A DNA stretch of 64,000 bases from Capitulum mitella (GCA_030062745.1 CP099845.1:19012903-19076902); one strand, 5' to 3'. Positions 25,101 to 37,800 are shown, counted from the stretch's first letter. Notes: a model not told the origin generated them from the letters alone. Program-made: numbers and translations.

Positions 25101-25915
25101 GGTCGGGAGGCGGAGGCGGAGACAGGCTGAGCGGCGTGCGGAGACAGGCTGAACGGCAGCGTGTCGCCGAGGAGGCACGGGCTGTTGGCGAGAGGTGGTG
25201 ACACGAGCCGCGGGCCAGGAGTGGAGAGCGGTCGCCTGGAAATGGAAGAGACTCCGGTATCTCGCGCTGTTTTTCGTGGGAGGTCGGCGGACCGGTACCA
25301 TCATCGAGGCAGTTCACGATTGTGATGTCCCAGCGAGCTGCGATCGACCGGTGGTGGTCGACCATTGCTTGGTGAGATCGACCGGCGGCGGTCAAGGAAG
25401 ACGTCTCGACGTGAGAAGGCAGTTGACTGCACATTGGTGAGCACGGTCCCGGATCTCCGTGTTGACGAGCGTTCACTGTAACACCGACCTCTTGGGCAGT
25501 GCTGTCTTACGACACTACTTGTCAACGATTATTTGTTCGTCTGACCGAATCTAGCGCTGACTTGTTATGAAATATATTATTTATACGTACGAAGTGATTG
25601 TTATTTGTGATCTCTACCCACGGCAGTTTGTTAGACGGTGGCATTAGTTGTGCTAAACTAAAATTGTTCCCACTAAAAACGTTCTGTCTGGGTGACGACA
25701 TGTGTTGAGTTTTTATACGCTTTACTCGCGAGATTTTTGAAGATGGTCCATATGTGCGACGTATGACCGCGTAGTCTGTGCGCCCCTGAGTCCCAATCAA
25801 TAGAACATGGTGACTGGATACCACTCTTGTTTGGACATGCAGAAAGAAACCTGATATCTCCTTCAGTTCAGTTAGGCGTTGATTTGTAATGCGAATAAAT
25901 CCATACATCAGCACA
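25101..25915 (+). other. TRAPPC4: TRAPPC4 3' untranslated region (probable)
   Basis: GC-rich to about 25450, then AT-rich, ending at the first canonical AATAAA (25894-25899). Cleavage would be expected 10-30 bases later. Confidence 0.6.
25894..25899 (+). terminator. TRAPPC4: Poly(A) signal AATAAA for TRAPPC4
   Basis: First canonical AATAAA on the plus strand after the TRAPPC4 stop codon, 794 bp downstream. Confidence 0.6.
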
Positions 25916-26796
25916 GTAGATTTGTCGCGATTTTTTTAGAGAGAATCTCGCTGTATTTCTGATGTTGCTGTTCCTTATTATTTCTTATTCCTTAACACTC
26001 CTTGTCTGCCCCTTTCCATCTAGTGCTTAAGCACCGCCGAACGCATGAATTAACTGGTCGACAGTAATGTTCTGATGTGTCTCGGGGCAGGGTATTTTGT
26101 AACCTTATTTAAGCAAACTTCGTGCTTTGCGGATGACATACACTGACTCCATCAGAGCTAGAGCATAACTGCATTTGAAACATTCGTTGCAGTAGTTACA
26201 GGAATATTGCACCGTACTTTCATAAGAGGCACGAAATGCTCAAGTGCATAATTGTTTGCGCATGAAATTCAATGATCTGTACCCCGTATATCTTAAATAA
26301 TACCGGGCACGTTATTGTATTGCATTATTATTGCACTGTCCGGTGCAAAAAAGATTTTTCGACTTTTGAGTGCCTGATCTAAGTACTCGTGTGTAGGTAT
26401 AGTATCAGTGTATATCAGTGGGGCAACGTAACGCACAACGCGAAACTTAAAGGGTTTAACACGGCACAGAACGACTGCTCTGTCTTCGCTGGTGTTGACT
26501 GTGGTGGAGAATGGTAACGATGGGACGCGGCATAAACCCGTATGCCTCCTGCGTGATAGGTGCACAGAATCTCAAAGCAGCGTAAGACGTTTTGGTACGC
26601 GATGCGCAAGCTTACGGCACTTCTGTTTCAGCTCCCGCCGCTAGGTGGTCGTGAGTTACCAGGTCGTTTTAAAGTTTATGTTACGTCAGCGGTGAACACT
26701 GGAGCTGCTATCGACCGCGGCCTTTCTCATCATATGGTCGGCGCCAGTTCTACGTACGAGCCTAACGTGTTGACGTCGTAATTACGTCCCCAGACG
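25916..26796. other. Non-coding, no recognised gene
   Basis: Intergenic sequence downstream of TRAPPC4. No exon or repeat recognised. Confidence 0.5.
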
Positions 26797-27073
26797 CAAG
26801 CAGGTAGCTAGGATTTTCCTCGGGAGGGGGGGGGGCAAATGCCAGATTTTGTCATATGCCATTGGCATGTGATGGAATTTGCGGATAAAAGCAGTAATTC
26901 TATGTAATTTGCCTCATGTTTAACGCAGAGGAAAACATGTTTGCTTTTGCAACATACGTATGATCATTATTACGTATTCCTGCAAAATCCCTATATATAT
27001 ATATATAATGTACACCGCTTGACTTAGGCGGGGGCATGACCTCCATGCTCTACCTCCTTGGCTACGTCCCTGC
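26797..27073. mobile_element. hAT-like MITE
   Basis: Imperfect inverted ends: GCAGGTAGCTAGGATTTTC at the left, and the complement of GGGACGTAGCCAAGGAGG at the right. A long G-run lies just inside the left end. The ten bases cccagacgca occur on both sides (26789-26798 and 27073-27082), which would be a target duplication slightly longer than the usual 8 bp and overlapping the apparent ends, so the exact boundaries are uncertain. The roughly 280-bp interior has no coding capacity and includes an (AT)n run at 26993-27007. Confidence 0.5.
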
Positions 27074-27082
27074 CCAGACGCA

Positions 27083-27984
27083 CGACATTTCAAGGATTTT
27101 TTGGAAGCGGAGTGGCATTGTATGATAACATTTTGGGACAGGGTGGCCATGACCGACCATAATTTATTTCTTTATTTACATTTGAGGACTTCCCAAGGAC
27201 ATCGAGGCAACTGACTCACCCGTCGTAAGCCATCACATGAAAGGGGTAGCGTATTGTAATGTCGTGTCGGGAAGGATGGGGTAAGATGTAGTTCGACGGG
27301 TAAAAGGGAGAGAGACTGGGTTGGTAAGAATAAGTCGGCTGGGAGTGCTGCAGCCATAATGCTAAGCAGCCGTGTGCCAGTCGTACGTTTCTTGCTTTCA
27401 CAACGTGTGCGAATGTACATATCCACTCTTACGTTTCATTCCTCCATACCATCATACAGCTTGGCTTTCGACGCTTTATTGCATTTTTGATGTTTTACCT
27501 AATCATCATGTGTAAACTGCATTTAAACAACTTGTTTGTCTCTCGTCACAGGTATTTGTTCATATACTTTTCGGGAGTCATTTTAACAGTCTATGCCATA
27601 TGATTTATGATCTGTGTATGGAGTTAATACAAGCACGTTGTCACCACAATTTTACCTTTAATATGCACACTGGAAGGGGGTCTTTTGTGCCCCCCCACCA
27701 CCTGTTTTTCTTGAGTATCTCGAGAACAAATCGGAGCTGGTTGCTGCTGCTTTGTGACATTTATGGCAACTGAATAACTCGTTGATTCACGCAGAAAAAT
27801 CGAAAATCGGACGGCAATGTTTGAAGTTTCGGACATTTGAAGTAAGACAAACATAAAGAAAACGACGGTTGACGCTGACAAATGGGAACTTTGTGAAAGG
27901 ACTAGCGTTCTATTTAAGATTACCTTTTGAACGCAATCACGCGACGTCATTCGGGCATAAGTGATGGATGCATCAAGACCAAAG
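27083..27984. other. Non-coding, no recognised gene
   Basis: No exon or repeat family recognised. Confidence 0.5.
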
Positions 27985-28345
27985 CCATGGTTGATACGGG
28001 TCAAAGTCATCAAAGGTCAGGGTCAACTAGCTTGTGGCCTGATCCAAATTTGCTTTGCAGTATGGCGGTTTGCATGAAATATGCATTTAAAGACGCTAAT
28101 AAAAACACGTGTGCTCACACTGATACGCTTACATATACCAGGGTCATTGGAGGTCGTGGTCATCAAAGCTCATGGTCAGATATCTTGTGACATGGCCTAG
28201 ACTTGCTTTACGATATGTTGATTTGTATGAAATATGCGTTGAAAGACCCTAATAAAAGAAAGTGTGCGCACGCAAATACGCTTGTATATGCCAGGGTCAT
28301 TCCAGGCCAAGGTCATCAAAAGTCAAGAGTCACCTATATTAATAC
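27985..28345. repeat. Tandem repeat, 158-bp unit, two units
   Basis: Two units aligned on the word ggcct at 28036 and 28194. Each carries ttgctttncgatatg, atgaaatatgc, aaagac/aaagaccctaataaaa and ccagggtcatt-aggtc. A third unit, without its neighbour, is found at 30140-30300. Confidence 0.75.
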
Positions 28346-30139
28346 GCGGTTGAAATTTTTAGGTACATAATGCTCGGCTCTCAGTGGGTCTGCAGACAAG
28401 CCAATTGCACCAGTACAAACTGCGCAATCGGGAGCGTGGCGTAGGCCATATCGCGTTTTTTCGGAGGTTTTCAGGTTCTTTCAAATTCGACAAACAAAAA
28501 ACTACGGTTTCGCCAGGGCCATATTGCTGGCCACATCGCCCGCAGGCGGCCGTGCGGCCAAACCGCCAACGAGTCACGGGCAAATTTGGTGTCGATCGAA
28601 GCGCATTGCAAAACTGGTATTAACCACATAACAGAGTTATGTGGTTTTGCTCAAAAATGCCGAAAAACGCCCGGAAATTCCCGAAAATTGCCGAAAAAGT
28701 TTCGGCCAATCGTGCTGTCACGTGACCGTAGGTGTCAGCTGACTATCGCCTCGGCGGTGGCATGGCGTTCCTATTTAGCGCGGTGGAAAGTGGCTCCGAA
28801 AGAGAAGTGATTTTTCGCCGTCATCGCCGCGTGCAATGGCATCCGAGGTGCTTTGATAATGTTCGCCGTTCAATTGTGCGTGGAATTCGGGTGTTTTTCT
28901 TGCGGACAAGTGTAGTGGCCATTTCAAAAGTCGACTGACACAAGGTGGTGTCGGGCTGTCCGAGGGCGGTTTTGCCACACGGGAAATGGTCACGAGGACA
29001 TATTAACAAGAGAACATATTAAATTCTGAGTGCCAGATGGTGAGCCGAAACCACTTTGAACAGACACAGGAGCACGCACGCAGTCTTCTGGTATGCTTTT
29101 CGCCGATGAAATCTCACTGAAAACAGTTGAAAAGTACAATGTTGCCCCCGCATGGATAACGTTATATTTGAAAACGCGGGCAAGATGGAGTCCTGAAACC
29201 ACTTTGGAAAGACAGAACATGAGGTAAGCTTTATGTTGGTACGCATTTTCATAGGTTTTCCGTTTTCTTTGGCAATGGCACATACCAGAGGCATAAGCGT
29301 AACCAAGGTTCGTAGAGCTCCTCTGTGCAAACTCAAATGCTCATGACGTCATTGGAAACCTACGGGTGCCGTAGGACCGCTTTTCGATGCAATTAGTAAG
29401 AAAAGAATGTCTCGAAAATATTGCACGCCAGTACAGTCAAGTCAGTTTTGGTGCAGTTGTATTTCACTGCTGAATTCTGCGTGGAGACAAGGTTTGTATT
29501 TAAGACTCCGCTGTGCAAACGCAAATGCTCATGACGTCATTGGAAACCATCGGGTGCCGCAGGACCGCTCTTCGATGCAATTGATAGGAAAAGAATGTCT
29601 CCAAAACATTGCAGGCCCATACAATATAATATAGTCGATTTTGGCGCAGCTGTTGAATTTTGCGTCGAATTCGAGGCTTTTTTTCAGAAAAGTGCAGTGG
29701 CGAATTCAAAAGTGGACTGCAAGAAGGTGGTGTCGGGCTATCCCAGGGTGGTTTTGCCACACGTCAAATCGACAAGAGGCTCAAAGTGCTTCTCAGAAAA
29801 AGAACAGCTGGCAGGCTGTCATTTGGTATGTGTTATGAGGGGTAAAACGTCCTGGCCGAGGTGTTTCGCGGCCTGCAGGCGGGCCCGGACCCGGCCATAG
29901 CTGGCCATTGTTGAACCTGCTAACAGAGCTCTCGACGCGCGCGGTCGCCGGCGCCGTCCCGGGCCTGGCCGAGGTGGTGCACAACCTGCAGACTGGCCCG
30001 ACCGAGCCATAGCTGATCAGCACAGGGAATCAGCGACATGGGATAATAGACGTAAGAAATGGAGACTGGTGTTGGTATCACATATGGAGACAAGGGAGCT
30101 GGGATATACCCAACAATGCCGCGGGGACGCGGCATGACC
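28346..30139. repeat. Composite block between repeat units
   Basis: This block separates the third 158-bp unit from the first two, so it may be an insertion. It holds its own repeats. Segment 28905-28985 recurs at 29685-29768 (aaggtggtgtcgggct, ggttttgccacacg). Segment 29319-29445 recurs at 29508-29632. The GC-rich part 29850-30020 contains two copies of a cctggccgaggtg...gccatagctg unit. A 10-bp hairpin (28622-28646) also occurs. No gene recognised. Confidence 0.55.
29319..29632. repeat. 189-bp-period direct duplication
   Basis: The phrase aaatgctcatgacgtcattg, followed by gaaacc and gggtgccg, and further on ttcgatgcaatt and aaaagaatgtct, occurs at 29336-29415 and again 189 bases later at 29525-29600, with only scattered differences. 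Confidence 0.8.
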
Positions 30140-30300
30140 GCGCTAGTAACTATTTTATGGCCTGGTCAAGATTTGCAATATGTCGATTCGTATGGAATTT
30201 GCATTCAAAGACTGTAATATAACACGTTTGGCACATTGATACTCACATGTATATACACAAATACATATGCATACACACAAATATAAATGCTGGAAGTGAC
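30140..30300. repeat. Third, separated 158-bp unit
   Basis: ggcctggtcaagatttgcaatatg at 30159 onward, followed by atggaatttgcattcaaagac, parallels the tandem units at 27985-28345. It ends in an (ACAT/ATAC)-rich simple repeat at 30240-30290. Confidence 0.65.
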
Positions 30301-31494
30301 CAAATGTACCGATGTTGGCTACCTTCACTGAAAATACACCAAGAGATGCGTGTAGGGCCTTTATTTACACTCAAGCTATCCCGTGTTGCTCGAAATCTGA
30401 TCTGCAAAAGAAGGAAAAATGACGTATAGGTCAATGACCTGGCAGGACCTCGGCCCGAAATCCTCAATGAAGATGTCAAGTGAATGGCAGTTGTTTTCCG
30501 CGTTTTAACGTCCAAGCAAACACACTTCCCGTTTCGTTCGAAAAGTCGTACGGAATGGCCTGTACGTGCCGAAAAAATACCCAAAATTGGCCTCTTTGAC
30601 CCCATTTGACCTTAAACATGTTGACCTATGGTCATGAAAGTTGAACACAATGTAAATCGTTATAGCCCCACCCTGTCCATGAAATGCCATGTCTCCAGCT
30701 CTTTCCGTTTCCGAGATCGAAGGGGTGCCATTTTTGTGCCCCCCTTCCAGTGCGCGTTAGCGAGAAACCCCCTTCCACTGCGCGGGTTAAATTAGATACC
30801 ACTGTTTTTGTTCGATGTTTTAGGTCCATTGCACTTGTTTTAAAAACCGTCAGCACATAATCCGCTTGCAGCATTTCTTTTTACCGCAAAAAATGTCGGT
30901 ACAGTGAGAAGGCTGATGTGCAACTTCTGTAGATCCATATATTTTGTAGGCAGTTTTAATTGCTAGCGCATGGCTAAGATAAATCTTTTTCCAGCTGTGT
31001 GTCTCAGTAATGTTTTTTTTTTCATTTGCCCACCCGCATGCGATTTGCTTAGGCCGGTGCGTAATCTCTGATACAGCACGTCAGGTAGTTTGTCTTGCCC
31101 ATTTTATCCACCACATCGGACGGTGGTTCTTCCGACACTAGTGATTATTATTTGCCAATCTGCTTTAACTGTCTGCAAACTGTAGCAAGCCATTAATTTC
31201 CCGACCGCCACTCATCACTTTGAACGCCCGGTTCCGGTACACATGGGCAGCGTTGACAAAAGGAGCCTGCATCATGCGGTTTCCTGAGTACGGGCGGCAA
31301 TGGATACTTTTCCCAGCCCGAGTGGGTAGCACTTTTAGGTGTAACCACGGACAGAAGCACGACAGCGACGTCACTACGGTCAGTTACGGAGCGCTGACAG
31401 TTTGGCATCCAGTCAAGCCGTTCAGTTTGCATTGTTCGGCCGGGATGAATGGACTTCTGAGAACCCTACGAGCCGTCCAAAAATACTAGGGTCT
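30301..31494. other. Non-coding, no recognised gene
   Basis: No exon recognised. A short self-repeat at 30740-30790 (gtgcgcgttagcgagaaacccccttcc) is the only structure noticed. Confidence 0.45.
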
Positions 31495-33491
31495 GTCCAA
31501 TATCACAGAAGTTTATGAGCGAGTCCCGGCTCCCCTCCCCCTCCTGAGGCCTGAGAGGGGCCGAAAAACTCAAAAGGAGCCCCGCATGAGCTTCACGGGA
31601 TCTCTGTGAAAACCTGACGGGTTTTTGATGCAGTCAGAGGGCTTCATGGAGGGCTGAATGCCCCTTAGGACGGACAAAAGGGAAACTCTCAAAGGGGACC
31701 TAACACCGCAAAAGGACGCAATACGGCAGAGTACTCATGAGACCATCAGAAGGGTCAAAGGACCGTTGAGACGGCAAAAATAATGACTGGGTCCCTAGGA
31801 CGGCAGTGGGGCCCCTGGAAAGTCATAGGAGCCCCAAATGGACGTCTCGGACCTGTGTGAAAAGCTGAAGGTTCCTGATGCAGTCAACGGGCCTCCAGGA
31901 GAATTAATGAGACTGAGACGGTAAAAGGGTCCCCAAGGTGGATAGAAAGGCCCCTGAAACTCTCCAAGGGCCCTGAGACCCCAATACGGCAAAAAGCTCG
32001 TGATAATTCTAAAGATGCTAGAAGGGCCCCTGAGACGGCAAGAACTTAAGATGGAACCTAGGACGACATAACGAACCACTGGCCAGCCAGAGAGGCGCCC
32101 TGAACGGGGATTCATCGGTGCCTTTCTCAAACTCAAAGGGGCCAAAATGAGCTACTTCGTTTTTTTTGGGGGGGGGAACCGGGGAGTTCTTGATGCAGCC
32201 AGGGACCCCTGGAAGGTCAGGTGGGTCCTGAGACGCCGAGATGGGCCTCTACACGGCAGATGGTCCCTGAGACCGCCAAAAAGGCCGGAGGATCCTTGCG
32301 AGGGCAAAGACGATAAGAGGGCCTCTCAGACGGCGTGGGGGACCTAGACAGCCAGAGGGCCCCCAAGCGTGCTTGGCGGGCTCCTGGCACGGAAATCTCC
32401 CCTGAGACTGCCAGTGAGGCTTTTGAAACACCAGCAAAGGCCCTGTTACGGCTAGAGGGTCCTAATACTACAGCCATGGGGACCACCGGAGACGTTCAGA
32501 AGGCCCATGGCACTGTACGGGGTCCCTGAAGTAACTGCCAGAGTGTCCCTGAGACTGCCAAAATACTCCCCAGAGACGATAAGAGAAGTACCTAGCACAA
32601 CAAAGGGTACACTGAGACTGCTGGAGAGGGACTTTTGAGAATGCTAACTAGCAGTCTGAGTGATAGGAGCCCCTGAGACGACCAGAGGGACCACTGAAAC
32701 TATTAAACCTTGAAACTTCCAGACAGCTCCTGGAACGGCCAAAGGACCTAAAAGATTCCCAGATGCGCCTATGCCACGGCAGTGATAGACTCTTAGAACG
32801 TCATTGTTACTGCCTCCTGGGTTCCTTAGCAATAATGTCCCAGGGACGACAGGAGGAAACCCGAGCTTGCCAAAGCGTCCCTGAAACTGCCAGATTGGCC
32901 CCCGAAACTGTCCGAGGTTTCTCTGAAACTGCCAAAGGAGCGCTTGAGGAGTCGGTCCTGAGGGACACGTAAAACTTTAAAAGGAACCTGAGGTTATTGG
33001 AGGGCTCTGATACGGTAGTCAGCTCGGGACCACCAAAAGTGCCCCTGACTGCCTGCCAGAGAGGACCTAACCTAAGGTAACCTAACCTGGCAAAAAAGTC
33101 TCCAGAAACTACGAGGGGCAAATGGGCGCCTGGACCGTACCTGACCTAGTGTCTAAAACTGTCAAGTATGGACACGGAATTTCAAACAGAGGGAGGGACG
33201 CAGCCTCGTAAAATTTCGTCATTTTGTCATATTCCGGCCACTTTGCACGGAAACAAAATGCAAACTTTTCTGAAAGCAGGTGACTCGTTTCATTTTTCGG
33301 TTACGTTATATGGTTAAAAGCGCAAAAGGATTTTAGATATTTTCATCGGGATCTGCGAGGATCCACGTTTTTTCATATGTAAAGAGCCAAAAAAAAAAAA
33401 ACGGAGAGTCTCGTCCGGTAGGAGAGGTCCACACTGACAATTCACCACCCTTTCCTCCCCTGACGAAATCCTGGATGCGCCCGTGCAGAGG
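31495..33491 (+). repeat. Long degenerate GC-rich interspersed repeat, copy B
   Basis: Same orientation and order of phrases as copy A: cctgaggcctgag at the left, ctgtgaaaacctgac, ttgatgcag, then blocks of cccctgagacngcca. The shared tail is cgtcattttgtcatattccggcc, followed by acaaaatgc and ggttacg, ending at tggatgcgcccgtgcag. Copy B is about 250 bases longer than copy A. Both copies contain the phrase gctaactagcagtct at matching places. Confidence 0.7.
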
Positions 33492-35643
33492 TTTCGCATT
33501 AGTTCAAAACGTATTTAATGCTATACTGCAATGCCTTCTAAGGAGAAAACCCCTTCTTGTACGCTCCATTGTGCTCAAAACCAGGCTTCCCGAAAAACGT
33601 TTTAATCTTGCAGATAGGTAATGGGGCATGGTGATCGAATGTGTTTTCCCTTTTTATTTCTCTGATGACATCTACGAAGTATGTGTGTTTTTGGTTCCAC
33701 TATTTCTCATAAATACGATACGTGTGCCATGAGTTACCTGGATTTATACCATTGCGCTTTATGTCCCTAACCCGGCACCGCCTGAGAGGTGTGAAATAGG
33801 GCACCCCACTCAGTTTTTTTTCATAACTTCTGAACCGACAGTCAGCCCAACCAAATTTTCAGTACCTGTTTATCAACCAATTATACATATTTTGACACCA
33901 AAACCATTCCCATGCTAGGTAAGGTCATGGAGGTGTGGTGTCATAAGTGAACCATTTCATGTTTATTTTTGCCTGAGGAGGTGGCGCGAACATGTTTCTT
34001 TTTTGGATCCTTAACATGAGAGGTCATGTTAGGTCACATGCATGATGGCAGTTGAACTGATCTACATTGTGGTTGATAGAAGCTGTTGCTGCTGACTTTC
34101 CCCATCGTTCAAGACAGACAAGCAAGTTCTGTAGGTATGTACTTCTTAGCAAAGTTCATCAAATGCAACGTGAGGTCATGCCAGGTCAGTTCACGTCAGA
34201 GGTAGATGTCAAAACGACGTCGAATGCAACACTGTCTGTGGAAGATCATTCAGTAGCAGCAGACGGCAATTATTGTTCCTGGTCAGAAAACGAAAAAATG
34301 AATATTTTTCTTGGCCTAGCTTGCCTTGACTTGCCCTGAAGCAGACAGAGCATACTTAATTATCGCGAGATGTCATTTCAGTTTTGTAATGACGCAGTTA
34401 AGAATCTCATCGAGTAATGTTTTCTCTTTGTCAGGAAGAGTAATGCAACCTTATCTGACTTGGTACCTAGACTGACCTTGACTGGATGAAACGCAGGCAA
34501 TGTAAAACTGATCATAAGAAAGTTCCACTTTCATACCTTTTGTCACGTAGATCAAAACGCCTGAGAGTAAGTATTGATCTTTGACATGTAAAGTAACACC
34601 AATATTTAATAAAATAAGGCCAATGTGAGGCTGCCCTAGGCTGACCTTGACATAGGATTTTTTTTTAACATTTTGGCATGCATTTGATGTAGAAGATCGT
34701 AACCTTCCCAACTGAAGGCTCTAAGACCAGTATTACCGACGATACGAGGTACAAGACGATGCCAGTTTTTCCGACGTCGTATTATGCGTTTTACATGACC
34801 TGTGACGTCATCGGCCACGTGACCAGGGCTAACACAGTATTTCCTGAATCGCAAGACTCAGAGCTATCGAGTGGTATTAGACCGGCTCAGATCCAACGGT
34901 TAGATCCTGAGATAGCAGGGGGTGCCCTTTTTGACAACCCCCAGGCGGTCGCAGGTACTAAAACACGCCAGGAGGCGCCGGGTTAAGCTAACGCCAACAA
35001 GGTACGAGAAACAGAAGTTTTACCGAGGATGAGGGATACTTTGCTTGAATCTGATCGACGTATTGATTTCTCTCGATCCCTTAAATTTTACCTACGTCAT
35101 TTGTTTAAAGCCGTTCCCTGCGATGTCTGTCACTGCTAAATAATATGTCGGTAATGACAAGGTTAATTTTAAAGACCATTGAACATTAAAAGTGGCAAAT
35201 CAGGTCCCAGTCTTGAGTACAATGGTTATAGCGAAGGGATGTTTCATGTCATCTTGGTATCTGATGATTTAACTGACCACGCGACTCAAATCGAGTCCTA
35301 CCCAGTTTTTTTCATTTCCTGCAAAGTTGGCGCAAATTTCTTACCCTTTACTTTACAAAACACGGCAAAACCTTGTCCTATTTATTCAATGAATCGTCAC
35401 TACCTTTCATCATGTTCCTTTCATGTTTCCTCCATTCCTGAAGGGGTTATGGTCTTTTCCACCTCTGGTGGCGACGGTGTCACCAAAAATTTGCGACACA
35501 GATTCAGCTTAGTGACTAACGTATTCGTCCATCCTGCTACTGGCTCATCAGCGGATAATTCTGCCGATCAGTCCTGCCACAGAGCCCATCGCGTTGTTTC
35601 TGATCGCTCCGCGACTCCGAGTACTTACAGGATGCCACTGACG
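33492..35643. other. Non-coding, AGGTCA-rich stretches
   Basis: No exon recognised. AGGTCA/TGACCT words are dense at 33920-34200 and 34440-34660. The open frame 35179-35667 (162 codons, plus) has no recognisable domain. Confidence 0.45.
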
Positions 35644-36864
35644 TTAACCCTATTCCCGGAGGGCTAGACGGTATGGCCGATTCCCGGCAGGGGGGGGGGC
35701 GGATTCAGCCCCCCCCCCTGAGATCTCGAGAACTACTTATTCGATTTCATCGCAACAAACGGCAATCGATTTGCCGTGACGTGAACTACATTTTTATGAA
35801 AAGAAATTTTCAAAATTTTGAAATTTGTGGATACAGGGGGGCAAAAATGTCAAAATTGGGGGTACTTTTTGACTTCTTATAACTCCGTTGTTTATGGACC
35901 GATTTCGATGAAACTGGCACCAATCGAGAGATCATGGATAGGGCTTTTACCATGGGTATGCAAATTTGAAATTTTGAGAAAATTCATGGGCGTTCACAGG
36001 GTTTCAAAAATAGGGGGATTAGTTTTCTAATAACGGAATGAACAAAAGAGGCCAAAACACTTTTTTAGCTTCTGCTAGTCATGTTATGCTAAAGAAGTAC
36101 AAATCGCATTACAATGTTTGTATAATGTTAGCATAGGCGGTGCCAGGGACATAAAAAAGGGGGAACTGTCATGGTCACACGTTTCTCAGATCAACTTGTG
36201 ACCTTTGACCTTAAATGACCTCCAGTGACCTTGGGGTCACCTGGAATGATGTCGTGTGCATTCAATATTATCTGTAAACGCTTTTAATCGATTAAATTCA
36301 CTCTATTCCAAAAAATTCATTTTTTGGCTTTTGCGATATAGGGTACGTGCACTGACATTTTAGGTCATAGCTCCGTGACCTGACCTGATATCAAGCTGAA
36401 ACTTGGTACACAAGTAGAGGGCATCTTTCTACGTAATATATATTCCGGGTTTGGTATTTGAAAAAACGGCGCCGAAATTATTGCGAAAAAACAAATTTTG
36501 ACTTTTGACCTTGACCTGACCTTGTAAAGTGACCTCAGATAAACAAAATTACATATGCACATTGCCCAACTATTTAGCTATATATTCATATAAAGTTTTA
36601 AGTTCTATCTTAAAAACTCTGTTTTTGGCAGACATTTTCCTTTTACCCTCAACATGGCCAAAAATGACCTGAGGTGCCTCCCAAAAACGTTGCCTGGCTC
36701 CGCCCCTGAGCAAAATAGAATTTCGAAATTTTGTCACGGCGCGTAGAAGGAATAGCTAGGAAAAGTCACCAAGTTTCGTGAAGCTGCGTCAAAAAGCCTG
36801 GAATTGGCAAGCAAAAAACCCGAGGGGGGGCGGATTCCGCCCCCCCTGCCGGGAATAGGGTTAA
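35644..36864 (+). mobile_element. TTAA-flanked piggyBac-like MITE, family 1, copy B
   Basis: Ends TTAA-CCCTATTCCCGG (35644-35659) and CCGGGAATAGGG-TTAA (36849-36864) are a perfect 16-bp inverted repeat including the TTAA target. Just inside each end is a G-run/C-run palindrome around cggattc (35690-35720 and 36825-36848). The interior has AGGTCA words and no transposase. Copy A in the golgin intron is the same element in opposite orientation. Confidence 0.8.
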
Positions 36865-37800
36865 AGCATAGATCACGTCCAGTGCCGAAGCCTGAAACGG
36901 TAGGCTGTGCCGCATTCCCAACGGTTCAGCGGGACAGCAGTGATTAGGCGGTGATAGTCCTACTTTCCTTCCTTCTCTGAAAGGTCAGAGGGAGAAGAGG
37001 TTGTTAAATGAGGATGGCCTCTGCCTCTCCACGAAATGAGCTGACTTCGGCTGGTGACATAAAACTTTGAATGGTAAGTTGATGTAGTTACGTACAGACC
37101 AATAATAACTGCCACTAAAAAAACGCAAAGGCATGAAGTGATGCGACATGGCCAATGACATCTAATGTCGTCTGAAGGGTGATTTTTTCTGATTGCGTGA
37201 ACGTGGAGAGCATCTTTCTTTTTGGATGTTGGTCAGCACCATCGTACTGCAATGCATTCAATAAGCGTATGACATGAACTTCTAAACCGGACAGACTGGG
37301 CAGGTATCTGGCGATCTTTGCTGTGGTGAGCAGTGGTGAGGCAAACATCTTGCATCGTTTGCGGTGTAGACTATGTAGATTTTATTCTCATAAGCCATCA
37401 ATAGGCTTTCAATGACGCAAAGTCTCGCTGCATATCTCTTTGTTTTGTTTGTTTGAGCGGCAAATGTCCATTGAGTAATATCAAATGTTGATATCTACCG
37501 ATGCAGACAACCAAAATGAACATGACGGCGTTGCCGGGCTCACCCATTCGGTCTGTATTTGCGAGGAACTACACCTGCGGTTATCGTCCGCCGATCTCAC
37601 ACGCTGGCCCTTGAAATCCGGAGTGGAGACAGGTCTTTGCCGCCTGAAGACATTCGTGCCACAGAACAGTTCGAAATGCGGCGCAACCCACTGATTTAGT
37701 CCTCAGAAGTGAGTGGGAAACTGACTTTGCTGCCAGTAATGCTGGAGCTACGGTGGTCTATCTGGCTTTCTATGGTGGCATACAGTGGTGGTCTAAACAT
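36865..37800. other. Non-coding, no recognised gene
   Basis: No exon or repeat recognised; GC content starts to rise near the right end. Confidence 0.5.

Noticed and set aside
28622-28646. 10-bp hairpin aaccacataa/ttatgtggtt (and an 11-bp one at 54820-54849)
   Set aside because: Short hairpins of this size are expected by chance in 64 kb, and neither has a supporting context.
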